Shown piece by piece: positions 9,457 through 21,000 of a stretch of DNA of 64,000 bases. The translations under genes were made by a program, and so were the position numbers. Location: positions 102,887,547-102,951,546 of the forward strand of contig CM028377.1 in the NCBI GenBank assembly GCA_013146195.2, written 5' to 3'. The notes under the pieces are model-generated. The model saw nothing but the letters and a program-made list of their open reading frames with translations, searched no databases and was not told the DNA's origin. The stretch comes from Codonopsis lanceolata. Its lineage: Eukaryota; Streptophyta; Magnoliopsida; Asterales; Campanulaceae. Every line of letters starts with the position of its first letter. Position 1 is the stretch's first letter.

Positions 9457-10855
9457 TGCTCTGTAGCTTCTCCTCAACGGAAGGCGATACTGGCTCATAT
9501 TCCTGTTGTGGCTGCTCAAAGTCGGTGGGTAGTTGGTGAAGGTCGCATTTCTTTTTGGCTGGATAATTGGACTGGAGAGGTCTTGGAAGGTCCCCGACCA
9601 GTGGATGCCACGTTATCTGTCCACCAAGCTTTGCCGGATCTTGATCTCCTGATTCATCTGTTGCCGTCTCATCTTCATTCGGTGGCCCGAAGTGTGGTCT
9701 GTGATGATAGACTTCCGAACAGGCTTGTTTACACTCTTTCTAATACCGGTGATTTTCTATCCTCGGTTTACTTGGACAGTGCTCGTTCCCGATTACCAGT
9801 TAGTCCTTGGGCAAGCAAAATATGGCATGCTTGGATTTCGATTAAAGTTAGTTGCTTTATGTGGAGGTTATCGTTTGGGGCAGTCCCTGTTGACCTTCAG
9901 CTGCGGATTAAGAAGGTTTTCATTTCATCGAAGTGCCACTGTTGTACACAGCCGAATTGTGAGTCTCTAGTCCATTTGTTTTTGGGCTCTGATATAGCAA
10001 AAGAGGTTTGGAGATACTTTGGGAATCTTTTACACAAGAATGGTTTATATGGTTCCTTTGATCATTTATTTACCTCGTGGTGTGGTAACATATCAGTTCG
10101 TAACCAGTTTGGGGCTTGTTGTGTGGGTATATTTGTTTTTTCATGCTGGGAAATATGGAAGGCTAGGTGCTGTGCAGTTTTTGATGATATTCTGATACGA
10201 TCCGACAGGATAATTGCTCGTGTCAAAGGTAGTCTTTTTGATATGCAATCTGTTTTTCGTCCCAAGGCTAATCTATCTTTTATGGATAGTTTGGGCTTGG
10301 AATGTCTTGGCTTGCCTATTGTTGCCCCTTCATTGAAAAGGGGTAGTTGGGTTCGTTGGCTTACCCCTCCGGCTGGTTCCTATAAACTCAATACTGATGG
10401 TTCTACTGTTAGTGGGTCTCATTCTGGTGGAGGTATTTTACGTGATAGTCAAGGGGCTTTGGTTACAGCTTACTCGGCCTTTTATGGTCCTGGTTCAAAT
10501 ACGGGTGCCGAGATTAAGGCTTTGCGTGATGGTCTTCGATTATGTCGCAAACCTTAATATTGAAAATGTGATTGTGGAATCTGATTCTTTGGTTGCAGTT
10601 ATGGTTTTGTCCCATCGCCATAGTGTTCCTTGGATGTACGAGTATGAGCTTCGTGATTGTCGCTCTTATCTTGGTAATTATTCTATTATGCATGTTTTTA
10701 GAGAGCAGAATTTTGTTGCTGATAGACTTGCTGCGGTTGCTCATGTTCATAAAGGTTATCGGTGTTATGGTTCGATTGCTGATTTACCTCGAGAAGTCAG
10801 TCTGGCTTTGGTTCAGGATCAGTTAGGTCTTTATAATTTTCGTAAACATAGTTAA
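9457..10855 (+). pseudogene. LINE ORF2 C-terminus: RT zinc-binding and RNase H domains
   Basis: The frame reads AHIPVVAAQSRWVVGEGRIS and FWLDNW, typical of the region after plant LINE RT. It continues into a zf-RVT-like domain (SPWASKIWHAWISIKVSCFM with the CHCC pair) and then an RNase H of the RVT_3 type. The RNase H has all four acidic motif positions: YKLNTDGS, AEIKALRDGL, IVESDS and FREQNFVADRLA. One inserted base near 10,543 (around DGLRLC / NLNIENV) breaks the frame in the middle of RNase H. The open frame also extends upstream into CACTA sequence from 9,253, giving a chimeric 434-aa ORF that is not a genuine protein start. EN and RT are absent. Confidence 0.9.
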
Positions 10856-11001
10856 GTTTTCTATGTTGCTATTTTATTTTCGAGGTCAGGCTCCTTTGTC
10901 CCCCCTTTTTTGGTTAAGGCTGGTTGTCCCCCTCTGTTTGTATTTCTTTTGCATTTAATAAAATTCGTAGGTGCCGCCCTGCTTCCCAAAAAAAAAAAAA
11001 A
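9457..11001 (+). mobile_element. LINE (plant L1-type) 3' end with poly(A)
   Basis: This 5'-truncated non-LTR retrotransposon holds the end of ORF2 (to 10,855), a short 3' UTR and a 14-base poly(A) at 10,988-11,001. The 3' UTR ends GGTGCCGCCCTGCTTCCC and shares GGCTGGTTGTCCCCCTC with the LINE at 56,345-61,981, so both belong to one family. It starts exactly where the CACTA terminus ends. Either it is a truncated insertion beside the CACTA element, or the CACTA element jumped into a LINE whose left half has since been lost. No target duplication was recognised. Confidence 0.85.
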
Positions 11002-11005
11002 GATA

Positions 11006-11860
11006 TCCTACATTGGTTAAAAAATGATGTTGGTTTTAAAAGTTTTTAGATAAAAGACTTTTAGTTTTATCATCAATATAATAGAAGAGATGTATCCCAC
11101 ATTATTTAGAAATAGATATTGGTTATAAATTTTTTTAGGATAAAAGACTTCTACTATTATTACCAAATCAGGATATGTATCCAACATTGGTTAGCGAGTG
11201 ATGCTGATTTTAAAAGTCTACCATTATTAACAATAGAAGAGAAATATTTCACATTAGTTAAAAAAATGATATTTATTTAAAAACTTTTTAGATGATAGAT
11301 CTCACATTAGTTACAAAAAATTGTATCTCACATTATTTAGAAATAAGTATTGGTTATAAAAGTAATTAGATAAAATCATTTTTATATTATTACCAATAGA
11401 AAATATGTATATCACATTGTTTAGAAATGAATGTTGGTTAAAAAGTCTTTTATCTACTACTATTATTATTAATAGAAAATATGTATACCACATAGTTAGA
11501 ATGTATTGTTGGTTTTAAAAGTCTTTAGATAAAAGACTTAAACTTTCATTATCAATATAAATAGAAAATAAATGTCTCACATTATTTAAAAATGAATTAT
11601 GATTTTATAAGTTTTTAACACACAGACTTCTAATATTATTATCAAGTTAGATGTTAATTTTAAAAGTCTTTACATCAAAGATTTTTACTATTATTACTAA
11701 TACAAAATATGTATATCACGTTAGTCAGAAACTTATATTAGTTTTAAAAGTATTTAGGTAAAAAAATCGTTTAATATTAGTAACAATAGGAAAAAAAATT
11801 ATTATAACCATGAAAGAGATTAACAATCTAATTATAATGTCCAAAAGATATATTATTTTT

Positions 11861-11914
<54 letters not shown>

Positions 11915-11949
11915 ATTATACTCATGTGAAGCACGGACTAAATAACTAG
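11006..11949 (+). mobile_element. Helitron-like AT-rich element with degenerate internal repeats
   Basis: The block starts TCCTACATTGG after an A and ends GCACGGACTAAATAACTAG before a T, fitting the Helitron rule (5' TC, 3' CTRR, insertion between A and T). Just inside the 3' end a weak hairpin GTG-AAG-CAC occurs, as in plant Helitrons ending GCACGG...CTAG. The interior consists of about ten diverged units of about 85 bp, each with CACATTATTTAGAAAT, then TTGGTTTTAAAAGT, then TAGATAAAAGACTTTTA. No coding capacity, so it would be non-autonomous. The 5' end is weakly supported. Confidence 0.45.
11864..11911. repeat. (TA)n microsatellite
   Basis: About 24 uninterrupted TA dinucleotides lie just before the putative Helitron 3' end. 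Confidence 0.95.
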
Positions 11950-12083
11950 TAAGATATCAAACTGAAAGGTACGAATTTAGTTTACAACTGACATGTATTC
12001 TGCTGACTTCCTTACTAAAATCGTCATGTGCCCGAACAACTTATATGGTGCTCTGACTCTAGGGTCAATCTGGTTAGATGTTT
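11950..12083 (+). pseudogene. Possible copia pol C-terminal scrap
   Basis: A short frame with a stop near its start reads MYSADFLTKIV and then MCPNNLYGALTLG before ending at TAG (12,081-12,083). ADFLTK resembles the last conserved motif of copia RNase H (ADxxTK), so this may be the end of a pol gene followed by a decayed 3' LTR. That LTR could include the sequence into which the hAT element inserted. Weak evidence. Confidence 0.3.
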
Positions 12084-12689
12084 AGAGAAAAGACTGCATC
12101 TCAACCTACTTCTCTGCATCAAAAGCTTTTAGACAACTACAGGCATTAACTTCTTCCGTATAACATTTTCTAATTGATGTTTTACAATCAGATATTCTTT
12201 AGCAAATAATTAGTTAGTCCTGCCAATTTAAGACAAAAAGGGTTAACCAAGAAGAATCAAATCAATTGGCACATGCAGTAAATGAGACACAAAAATTGCC
12301 CACGACCCCCATCAATATATTGTGTTTGTCTGTCGTTTTTAGTGTCATGTGTCCCAAGCTGCCAACTTATCACACAAATTGTACAAATATTAGCAACAAC
12401 GAATACTGAATGTCAAATTATAAGGATAAGCAGAAAGACATACGGGTTCAGCATATTCAGTTCTATTTACACAATTCATTCTAAGGAATGTGACCACCTG
12501 AGAAGATGGTATTTCTTGTAAGATATATTTCTTGTAGGTCAAGAAAATATATATATGGTCAATAAGTGAGAATCACGATTGATTTGGAAATTACTAAATT
12601 ACAATAAATTTGGTTTGTAAAAAGGGTAAGTTTCCTAAATAAACTCTACCTTGATGGATGGTTGAGATTAAAACCTTAATAGGAACTTG
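12084..12689. other. Sequence left of the hAT insertion; possible LTR remnant
   Basis: No coding region. Taken together with the right flank (16,151 onward, with TATA box CCTATAAAAG) it could be a copia LTR split by the hAT element, but terminal TG/CA dinucleotides were not pinned. Confidence 0.3.
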
Positions 12690-12697
12690 GTCCTCCC
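12690..12697. repeat. hAT target-site duplication, left copy
   Basis: GTCCTCCC, identical to 16,151-16,158. Eight bp is the normal hAT duplication length. Confidence 0.9.
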
Positions 12698-12805
12698 CAG
12701 TGGCGGACGCAGAAAATTTTCCAACCGGGTGCACAAATTTAATAAAGTTTACAAATCATAATTGTCCCCTACGCGTTTTCATATTTTGAAAACGTTTAAT
12801 TATCA

Positions 12806-15124
12806 TCATTTGTAACACTCTAAGCAAATCTTTTCAATAAAACATACAAGACAATCATTTAAAAATTGATCACAAATTCGGTTTCGTAGATCCATCTTGA
12901 CAATATTCATTGCGGAGAAGCATCTTTCCACGCTTGCTGTTGCTACCGGTAAAATCAATGCGAACTTCAAAAGTCGACACACCAATGGGTACGACAAGTG
13001 TTTCCGTGTTTGCACAAGCAATGTTGATAGATCAACAAGCCCCTCCAATCTACTGAATCTGTCATCTGATCGCAAATCCATAATATATGTCTCTAGTTGA
13101 TTTTCAAGCATCATACAATCAACTAGAGAGAAATCATCCGGATAAAACTGAGCCATTCTTACCAATTTTGCTATATTGAAATCAACAAAATCATTACTTG
13201 GATTCAAACAAGCAACACAAAGAAGCAACTCAGAATTGACCTCATTGAATCGATCATTAATCTCAAAAATTTGCTGATCCATAATGGCATTAAAACATTC
13301 TACACGATAATGAAAATCGTTAGTAATGTTTGTCTTACGCCGAGGACGGTGACGATTAACATATTCAGCATTCATATCCACACAATCAATCTTGTTCTCA
13401 TTACAAAAACCAGTAATCTTGCCTAGAAGAGATTCCCATCCATCATTTCTTGCTGCTTGCAATTTCTGCCTAGTTACTTTAACAAGTGTCATAGCATTCA
13501 AAATATTTGTATCTTTCCTTTGCAAAGCCAATGACAACTCATTTGTGAACGAAAGTACAGTCAGCATCAATTGAAAATTAAAGACAAAATCAAATGATTG
13601 CAAATATCCCAATAAACCAACTGCTTGAGCTTTTTTCGATGAATCTGTAGCATCACACGAAACAACTTCAAGAACTTCAATAACAGAAGAAAACAAAGCA
13701 ACCAAGTTCAATAATGATTTATAATGAGACCCCCAACGTGTATCTACAGCTCTCTTAAGACTTAATTCTTGATTTAATCATTTCCCCGTCTCAAGCAAAC
13801 CACTCTCGATTCCTTCCACCACTTTTTCTGCTTGTTTTTGTCAAATAATGTCTTTACGCTTACAAGATGCTCCAACAACATTTAATAAAGAGGAAATCAT
13901 GTTTAAAAAGTCCGCAATATCAACATTTTTCCTAGCCACAACAACAAGAGCTAATTGAAGTTGATGAGCAAAACAATAAACATAATATGCAGACGGATTT
14001 TCATTCATAATCAAAGTCTTCAACCCTCTGAATTCACCGTTTATATTACTTGCACCATCATAGCCTTGACCCCGAATTTTCATCAAACTCAAACCAATAT
14101 CAGCAAGAATATTCTCAATAGCAGATTTCAAAGACAAAGCAAAAGTCTCCATAACATGCACAACACAAATAAACCTCTCTTGAACATTTCCACAAAAGTT
14201 AACAAATCGTAAAACCACAACCATTTGTTCTTTGCCAGATACATTACTAGACTCATCCACCATTAATGAAAAAAAATCATCTTTGATCTCTTCAATTATT
14301 TTTCGTACTATCTCTTGTGCAAAACAATGAACAATATCCTTTTGAATGTGAGGAGATATCATTTAACAATTTTTTGAGCATTTCCCATAACAACTTTATT
14401 TAACGAATCGTTTTTGATCAAGACAAAACTTAATCAATTCAAGAAAATTCCCTCTACTTGAAGAATCTTCGGTCTCATCATGACCACGAAAAGCCAACCC
14501 TTGGTTCAATAAAAATCTACAAGAATCAATTGAAGCACATAATCGAATTCGATAGTCATTTCTCACAATGTCTGATTGTCTATGAAGAGCAACCGCAATA
14601 GATTGTTTTTGTCTCATTAGATCCTCACACTTCTTTACCGACATATTATGATTACTATTTACCGCACCAACATGGACATCCAACCTTTCTTTTTTATTCC
14701 AAGCACAAAAGCCTTCACTTATAAATGCTTCACCACCACCTTTATTACTGATTTTATCTCTAAAAAAATAGCAACACAAACAATATGTTTTATCTTCTTT
14801 CATGCTATACTCTAACCAATTAGCATATTGATCAAACCAATCCGGATTAAAATGACGCAATTTAGTTCCCATTAGTTTTTGAGGGAAATCATTGCCATGG
14901 GGTTGACAAGGCCCCTTCAACAAATAAGCTCTCCTAATTTCATCAATCTGGTTGGGGTTGTATTCAAATATCTTTTTTCTTTCTCAAGGATCGATGGAAG
15001 ACTATTCAAATCAACTAATTCTTTCGTAGTGAAATCGAGACCGTTGATTACCAATAGATGAACTACTGGATGCACTACGTGTTCCAAATTCTTCTGCTAG
15101 TTTCCGTTTATAAAATTTCTCCAT
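12806..15124 (-). pseudogene. hAT transposase (TTF-type zinc finger, DUF4371, hATC dimerisation)
   Basis: The gene starts at ATG 15,122-15,124 (MEKFYKRKLAEEF). The order fits the plant zinc-finger-MYM/TTF-type hAT transposases. First comes a TTF-type finger region (FNPDWFDQYANWLEYS, TYCLCCYFF). The DUF4371-like core follows (FFSLMVDESSNVSGKEQMVV, RGQGYDGASN, CFAHQLQLALV). Last is the C-terminal hATC domain (YPLVCRLLKFALILPVATAS then VERCFSAMNIVK). The frame breaks at about 14,980-15,020 (two shifts), at 14,362-14,396, at a TGA near 13,842 and another near 13,777. No functional transposase can be made. Both N- and C-terminal ends are recognisable, so the loss is by point mutation, not deletion. 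Confidence 0.92.
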
Positions 15125-15478
15125 AATCACTAAAACCAAATTCCTTCAAATCAACTACAATTTGGAAATCTACACAAATAAAAAAAAATCTCATAAATCA
15201 ACTACTTCAACCCCCAAATTAAAATGCCCTAATTTCATATTAAATAAATAAACTTTTCTTACCAAATTATTGAACACACAAATTTAGTAAAAATTAAGGT
15301 TATTTTAATTTTTAAAATTTAAACCACAATTATAATTTTGAAATTCATACAATCATATTTTAATTTTAAAATTTAAATCACAAATAAAAAATCACATTCA
15401 TAATTAACATTTATTCATTTAGCAATCCAAATTCCAAAAGTCAGCTCAAAAGGAAAACTCAAATGGAAAAGTGTTGCA

Positions 15479-15960
15479 CTAAAGCTTAAAGCTGTAATTC
15501 CATTTCCTGTAAAGTAAAGGTATAGGGTAAAGGGGCTTAGGGGCTGACCTGCCAGTACAGAGCAGCAGATGGATTGCCGGATTGGAGAATGGAGAGGAGA
15601 GCCTGAGCCTCACAGGCCACATCGGCTGGATTGGATCTGGAGTGGAAGCCGAAGCCTTAGCTGGCTGAAGTCTGATTCGCCGCCAATCGCCGATTCGCCG
15701 TTCGCCAAGATTCACCGACTGCCCGGCTGTCGGAGGGACTAGGGAGACTGGAGTTTGGAGAAGTGGAGAAATGGAGAGGGCTGGGCGACTGCCGAATGGG
15801 CGAGACTCGAGAGTCGAGAGGCCGAGAGTTTGACTGTTTGAGAGTTGAGACTTGAGAGGGATCACCGCCGGATCAGGGAGACAGCCAGGACGGGGGAGAC
15901 TCACTGACGAAGGGATTTCAAATTTTGGGAAAAGGGATTTGGTTTTTGGTTTCAAATTTT
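15479..15960. promoter_or_regulatory. GC-rich 5' region of the hAT element
   Basis: This lies upstream of the transposase start, with strong GC enrichment and many short repeats of GAGA/CGAGAG type (GAGACTCGAGAGTCGAGAGG is a near-palindromic example near 15,799). The 158-aa open stretch on the minus strand here is low-complexity and has no recognised domain. I read the block as promoter/5' untranslated sequence of the transposon, by position only. Confidence 0.4.
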
Positions 15961-16150
15961 CACAGGTAACTAGGTAAGTAATATTTTTTTTTCATTTATT
16001 CAGGTGGGGGAAAAGTGTATAGATTATATTCAGGTGGGGGCAAAGTGTATAGATTATAACTAATTATTAAAAATTAAAAAAAATCCTTTATCAAATTTTC
16101 TTCAAGTGGGGGCAACTGCCCCCACACGCTTCCTCTTCTGACCGCCAGTG

Positions 16151-16158
16151 GTCCTCCC
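16151..16158. repeat. hAT target-site duplication, right copy
   Basis: GTCCTCCC, identical to 12,690-12,697. A TATA-like CCTATAAAAG follows at about 16,162, on the plus strand. Confidence 0.9.
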
Positions 16159-16860
16159 TTTGCCTATAAAAGAGATGTAATACCCATCATATTCATCTAT
16201 TACGTTAAATCAACTCATTAAGTTTTTTAGGCCAAAAGGGAGAAACCATATTCCGCCTCTGCCTCTCTATACTGCAGATTTCAGATCAATGACAAATCAC
16301 TAGAAGCAATATGTCTTCATCAGGTATTTTAATTAAGAGTATTTTGTATGTCATTGTGATTATCATTGAGTTCAAGATCTAGGGCTTAAGATTATTAACT
16401 TACATTTCTTGAATGTGAAACTGTAGGGATAAAAGCATAACTAAATGTGCCAGTAGAAAACTTGTGTAACAATCTTCCATATAGTGTTTAGAAGGAGCAT
16501 GCAGAAAAAATTAGCTTCGGGCGCCTTACAATTCAAGACTAAGGAACTTCTGTAATTAAAACTAAAGCTTCCTTTCAATTATGTTAGTCATTTTTGTGTT
16601 AAATGGCTTCAGATCACTAACCTGTTGATGAACCAATGCCTGAAAGACCACCACAAGCAAGGGGCAACGGGGCAGGTGGAGTCTTACGATGCATTGCCAA
16701 CAAAGAGTACTTAGGTAATTTGATGTTAGAATATATGAATGCCTACTTCTAAACCTCTCCCCCAAAATAGAAGCATGGAGGAGAACTTAAAACGAAACAA
16801 GGACGGAATGGCCAATCAGCATGATACACACATAATTATGATTATGCCCAAATACACATC
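16159..16860. other. No gene recognised (right flank of hAT)
   Basis: Starts with a TATA-like motif and may be the second half of an LTR split by the hAT element. The remainder has only short unrelated reading frames. Confidence 0.3.
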
Positions 16861-17950
16861 TGATGTGGCAAAATCGCAGCTTGGGCCGTCCTTGTGTTGG
16901 GTAGGATATCTGGGCTTGGATCAGCTTCCTTGAACCTGGCTAAGAACACAAGAAAACTTGAGTGGGAGTGCAAGGCAGGGCCTCGCGAAACCCCTTCGGC
17001 GTGAGAGTAAGTTTCGTGTATAAGTCTGAAAACAATTTGACAGAGTGCCAAGGCTCAAGGAAATGTGTGTGTACCTTGTTGATGATTGTAGAGAGGTATT
17101 TATAGGCCCCCAATGTCGCTGAATCCTTATAGGATTCAGTTTCCATAGTTACCTAATCAATCAAGGAGAGAATCCTTTGATTTTAGGCATGATAGGCGAC
17201 TGGCCGCGTAGATGCAGGAGCAGATAAGGTAAGTGTCCTGCCCTAATATGGAAGCCTTTGACTTGTCTTGGAGAGCAAGCCTCCGGTGCTTCCTGCTTGA
17301 TATGTACCCGGGCAAGCAGGGCTCTGCCCGGCTATTCAATGTACACTGTTTCTGAACTTGATGCAGATCCAAGGGGTGGCCCCTGGTCGGGCAGGCAGGG
17401 CCAATGCTCGACCAGGTTTGGACGAGATGAATCTGGTTCCTTTGCTAGATATGAGTGTGGTGTTCGGGCATGGCCCCTGGTCGGACAGGCAAGGCCTATG
17501 CCCGGCCAGGTTTGGACGGGAGTTACACTGCTCGTTGCTTGATGCTTCCGTTACTTTGTTCGCTAGGGCTGTGTACCCCATATTCATTGTGCTCGTGACT
17601 GGCACGTGGGGATAGCTCGTGTCTTGCTCGTGACCGGATTTGGGCAGGGCATATCAATGGCCCCTAGCTCCTTGTCTGGCGAGCATTCATGCTCGGAGCG
17701 GGGAGCGTTCAGATTAGATATTCGCACGAGCTTCAACAGTTGTGAATTTTCTGAAGGTAGCGAAGACTTAGGGAGTCATGCGTGTGGAAGGCGCTGAAAG
17801 TTAGTGGGATACACCAGGAGCGTGTCAAGGAAGCTTTTTGATGTGGGCATATCGGGCGAGTGGCGGCAGAGACGCGTGAGCCGTCAGAAGCAGGGGTGAC
17901 TTGATGGGGCACGAAGCACGAAATGACGCATTAAATGCGTTGTGATGATG
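16861..17950 (-). mobile_element. Putative 3' LTR of a Tat-lineage gypsy element
   Basis: On the minus strand a promoter-like CCTATAAATACC (about 17,095-17,107) is followed by a transcribed-looking stretch that ends CAAGCTGCGATTTTGCCACA before position 16,861 (plus strand TGATGTGGCAAAATCGCAGC). Orientation and position match the 3' LTR of the minus-strand pol at 22,451-26,594. The right (U3) boundary is not resolved, so the end given is approximate. The other LTR is not in the window. Confidence 0.5.
17097..17106 (-). promoter_or_regulatory. TATA box of the Tat-like LTR
   Basis: CTATAAATAC on the minus strand, after GGGGGC. It would drive transcription leftward within the LTR. Inference from motif and position. 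Confidence 0.5.
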
Positions 17951-18018
17951 GGCCGCCAACTCCCAGGCGTCGCTTCGTGCTCCTCCCCTTTTCCCCCCAA
18001 AACCTTTCGGCTCCAGCC

Positions 18019-18026
18019 TATAAAAG
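18019..18026 (+). promoter_or_regulatory. TATA box of the antisense accessory gene
   Basis: TATAAAAG in the context CCAGCCTATAAAAGGCAAAC on the plus strand, about 500 bp before the first ATG of the accessory gene and just before a pyrimidine-rich leader. It points opposite to the pol gene of the same element. Confidence 0.6.
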
Positions 18027-18049
18027 GCAAACCCCTTTCCCCTTTTTTC

Positions 18050-21000
18050 TCTTTACCGCTTCCGAGTTTTTAGAGAGAGAGATATCTTGGAGAGCTCCTA
18101 CTGCTGCTGCCTTGCTTATTCCCAGGTTCCGACGAAATCATTCAACCACTTCCAGCATTCATTCACTGTCGTTGTTTGCCGTCTTTGCATCGGTTCAGAT
18201 CTTCCCCTTGATTGCTTTGAGAAGACACATCGTTCCAGAAATAACAGTAAGCTTTTGACCTTTCTCTCATTTTGTTTCTGGTTTTTCTGGGTTTAGTGGG
18301 GGTTTTCTGCTTTCTCCCTTCATCTTCGCATGCTTCTGTTAGGGTTTAAGAGGATAGGATCGCCCTTAGGTAGAGATCGAGGAATACACCACGTGGTCTT
18401 GCTCGCTAGGCGGGCATGGCCCCTTTGATTGACCTAGACTTATGATTTCTTTCCCTTCTTTACTTTGCCAGTTACCCGGTCAGAATACTGATACTCATCT
18501 TCCTCGATCTCTTTGTAGATGTCTGATATCTCCGAAAATGACCGCGAGGCCTTTAGCTACGGAGGGAAGAACGATTCCCTAAGCAGCGAGAAGAGCCCTC
18601 CTATTGGCTACGAGTCGGATGAGGGAGCCAGGTCCGTTGCCGGGCCAACGGTTCAAAGGCATGTTGTCGCCCCCATAGTTGATTTGGTTGATTCCTCCAA
18701 ATGAGGAAGATTGCGGAGAGCAAGTGTATTTGGGAGGCTCGGGCGGGCCAAGGCCACGGCGACAAGTTGCCAATGTTGAAGAAGTGGCCGAGCAAGTAAG
18801 GGCCGAGCAGGGGTGAGATGGCGGAGAGGCCTCGATCTTGTGAGGCGGCGGATGACATACCCCTTGCCCGACGCCTTAAGAAATCAGGCCGAACTTAAGT
18901 GAAGTCCACGCTTGAGGGTGATGCGGATGACCGGGACGACGTTCCCCTTGCTCACTGCTACAAGATGGTTGGCGGCTCTCGAGTGGAGGTCACACTTGAG
19001 GAGGTTGTTGAGGAGGAAGAGCACGAAGAAGAAGATCCTGAGTGGTACGTGAACGCAGATAAGAGCCGGTACGCCACTCACTGGGCCACACTGGATACAG
19101 CGGACAAGGTGATCGCTTGGCTCACGTCCCTCGGTGTCGACCCTGCCTATTACCGGGCGAGCAAAATGGACGTGCCCACTAGAGTCAAGCTCTCCCGCGA
19201 ACAGGGGAACGAGCTTTTGTTTTTTGCTGATTTCTTCAGAGTCGGACTCGCCTTAGTTGGAGCCCTTCTTGGTGGATTTCTTACAAACGAAACCTAGGGC
19301 TGTCCCCATGATCGATCTTTGAATACCGTCAGAGCTATTACAGCCTTCACGGTGGCAAGCCGGCTGCTAGGATTCGAGCCAGACATGTACTTGCTTCGCA
19401 AATTGTTTATCTTTGCCCCGAGCACAGGATGAAGAATTGGAGTGAGGGCCAACTCCAATTTTTTGAGGTTGCTATCTGAAGTTCCTAGGAAGGTAGAATC
19501 TTGGGACAGAAGGGTCTTGTTTATCAAGTCCTGGGTCGGTTGGCCGTTCGCGCCAATAGCGATCAGCGAAATCAAAATCCCCAAGGCTTCAAAGCAGGAC
19601 TTCAGCTCGGGGGAGATTGCCCGGCTGAAGGTGTTGAAGGTTGCCGTTGGTGTGATCGAGGAAAAGCGAGCGTGTCGACCCGGCAATTGCTTGATTGGAA
19701 AGAGTTGGTCTATAATTCGCGCTATCTTTGTTTGGCGGAGTGATGCGGGCGAGATCCTAACGTGGAGCCCTTTTAGTTCATGTGCCGAGAGCCCTCATCC
19801 GTATTGGGATAGCGCCACGGAAAAATGTTGCGCGAGTGCGTTGAGTGCCGCAATTGGGCCAGTGCGGATTGTCGGCAGTTGCGAAGATCGCGACGGTTGT
19901 CTACTAAAAATATGCTTTTGTTTCTACTTTAGTCATTTTTTGCTCCTAGCAGTAGTACTGATTTTGTCTTGCTTTTTCTTGTTTTAGGGATGAAGAATAT
20001 GGCCGTGTTGAAGATGAGGAAGCTGCAGGCTAACCAGAGGGCAGCCGACTTGAAGGCTAACGAGCCGGTCGCCTTGCCTAAGGTGCCATTCGGTCCCCCC
20101 GCCAAGAAAACACCGGGCTTGGGCAAGGCCACAAGCCCAACAAGGTGCCGTAGAAGGTCATCATCCCTCTCATGAGAGGCCGTCTTTGAAAGAAGTCGTG
20201 GTGGTATTGTTGATGATCTTGTAGAGCGACAGTGCCAACATCTCCGTGGTGGCCCGCTAAGATGCCAGAGCAAAAGAGGAAGAAAAGCCATCTCCTCCTC
20301 TCTGTTTGGGATGTCAGCCGTCGAGGTTCGAGCCGAGTCCATTCCCATTGCCCCCCTATTCGGTGGGCCTCGACTTGGAAGCGAGCCGGTTTCAGATGGC
20401 GACCACCATAGCTGCCCGTGCTTTGGTCAAAGAAATTTCTGGGGATGCGCCGTTGCTGGGGGGCATCAACTTACATGCTCGTGGAAGCCCGAGGGGCTTG
20501 GTGGGCAATGGTATCATTGAGAGGGCACTACATGATGACCTTGCCAGTGACCATGATACTGCCGGCCACGTCCTGGTCGGAAACGTGGGGCTCTGCTTGA
20601 GCGAGGTAAAGTATTTGTCCATAATTTTGCCTTTCTTTTTCCTCTTTATTTCATGCTCTGATTATCTGTCCTCTGCTCGTAGATCGCTTCCACATGTACC
20701 AATCTCTATCATCGGTACAATGAAGAAAATGAAGCTCTCAAAAGGCGGAGACCACCCGAGCTCGCGAGAACTGGTGAAGGAGAAATGTGAGCGAGGTGGC
20801 CGCCGGCCCGACCAACTTGAAGCTAATCTCGGCGGCCAAAAGAAAGAGAAATGAAATGCTTGAAGGCATAATTTGGAGTCGTCGAGCGGCACTACATTGT
20901 CGAAAAATGCAGAGGTTGGCCCGGGTGAAGAAGAATCGGTAGAGAGCTGGAGAAGGGAAAGACCGCTCTGGCCGCGGTAACCAAACAGAGGGAACACTTG

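Larger units (their letters stand above)
12698..16150 (-). mobile_element. hAT-superfamily DNA transposon, complete but inactive
   Basis: This 3,453-bp element is bounded by short inverted termini: CAGTGGCGGAC on the left and, on the opposite strand of the right end, CACTGGCGGTC. Both match the usual hAT start CAGTGGCGGA. Perfect 8-bp duplications GTCCTCCC flank it. It carries one decayed transposase gene on the minus strand and a 0.5-kb GC-rich 5' region (about 15,480-15,960), in strong contrast to the AT-rich rest. Near the right end a 30-bp direct repeat (CAGGTGGGGG followed by AAGTGTATAGATTATA) occurs twice (16,001 and 16,031). Confidence 0.93.

Noticed and set aside
15479..15955. 158-codon minus-strand ORF upstream of the hAT transposase
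   Set aside because: GC-rich low-complexity stretch within the transposon, no domain, and not contiguous with the transposase start at 15,124.
20306..20854. 182-codon plus-strand ORF as a separate gene
   Set aside because: It reads through the short intron of the antisense accessory gene in a different frame after the splice; treated as part of that pseudogene.
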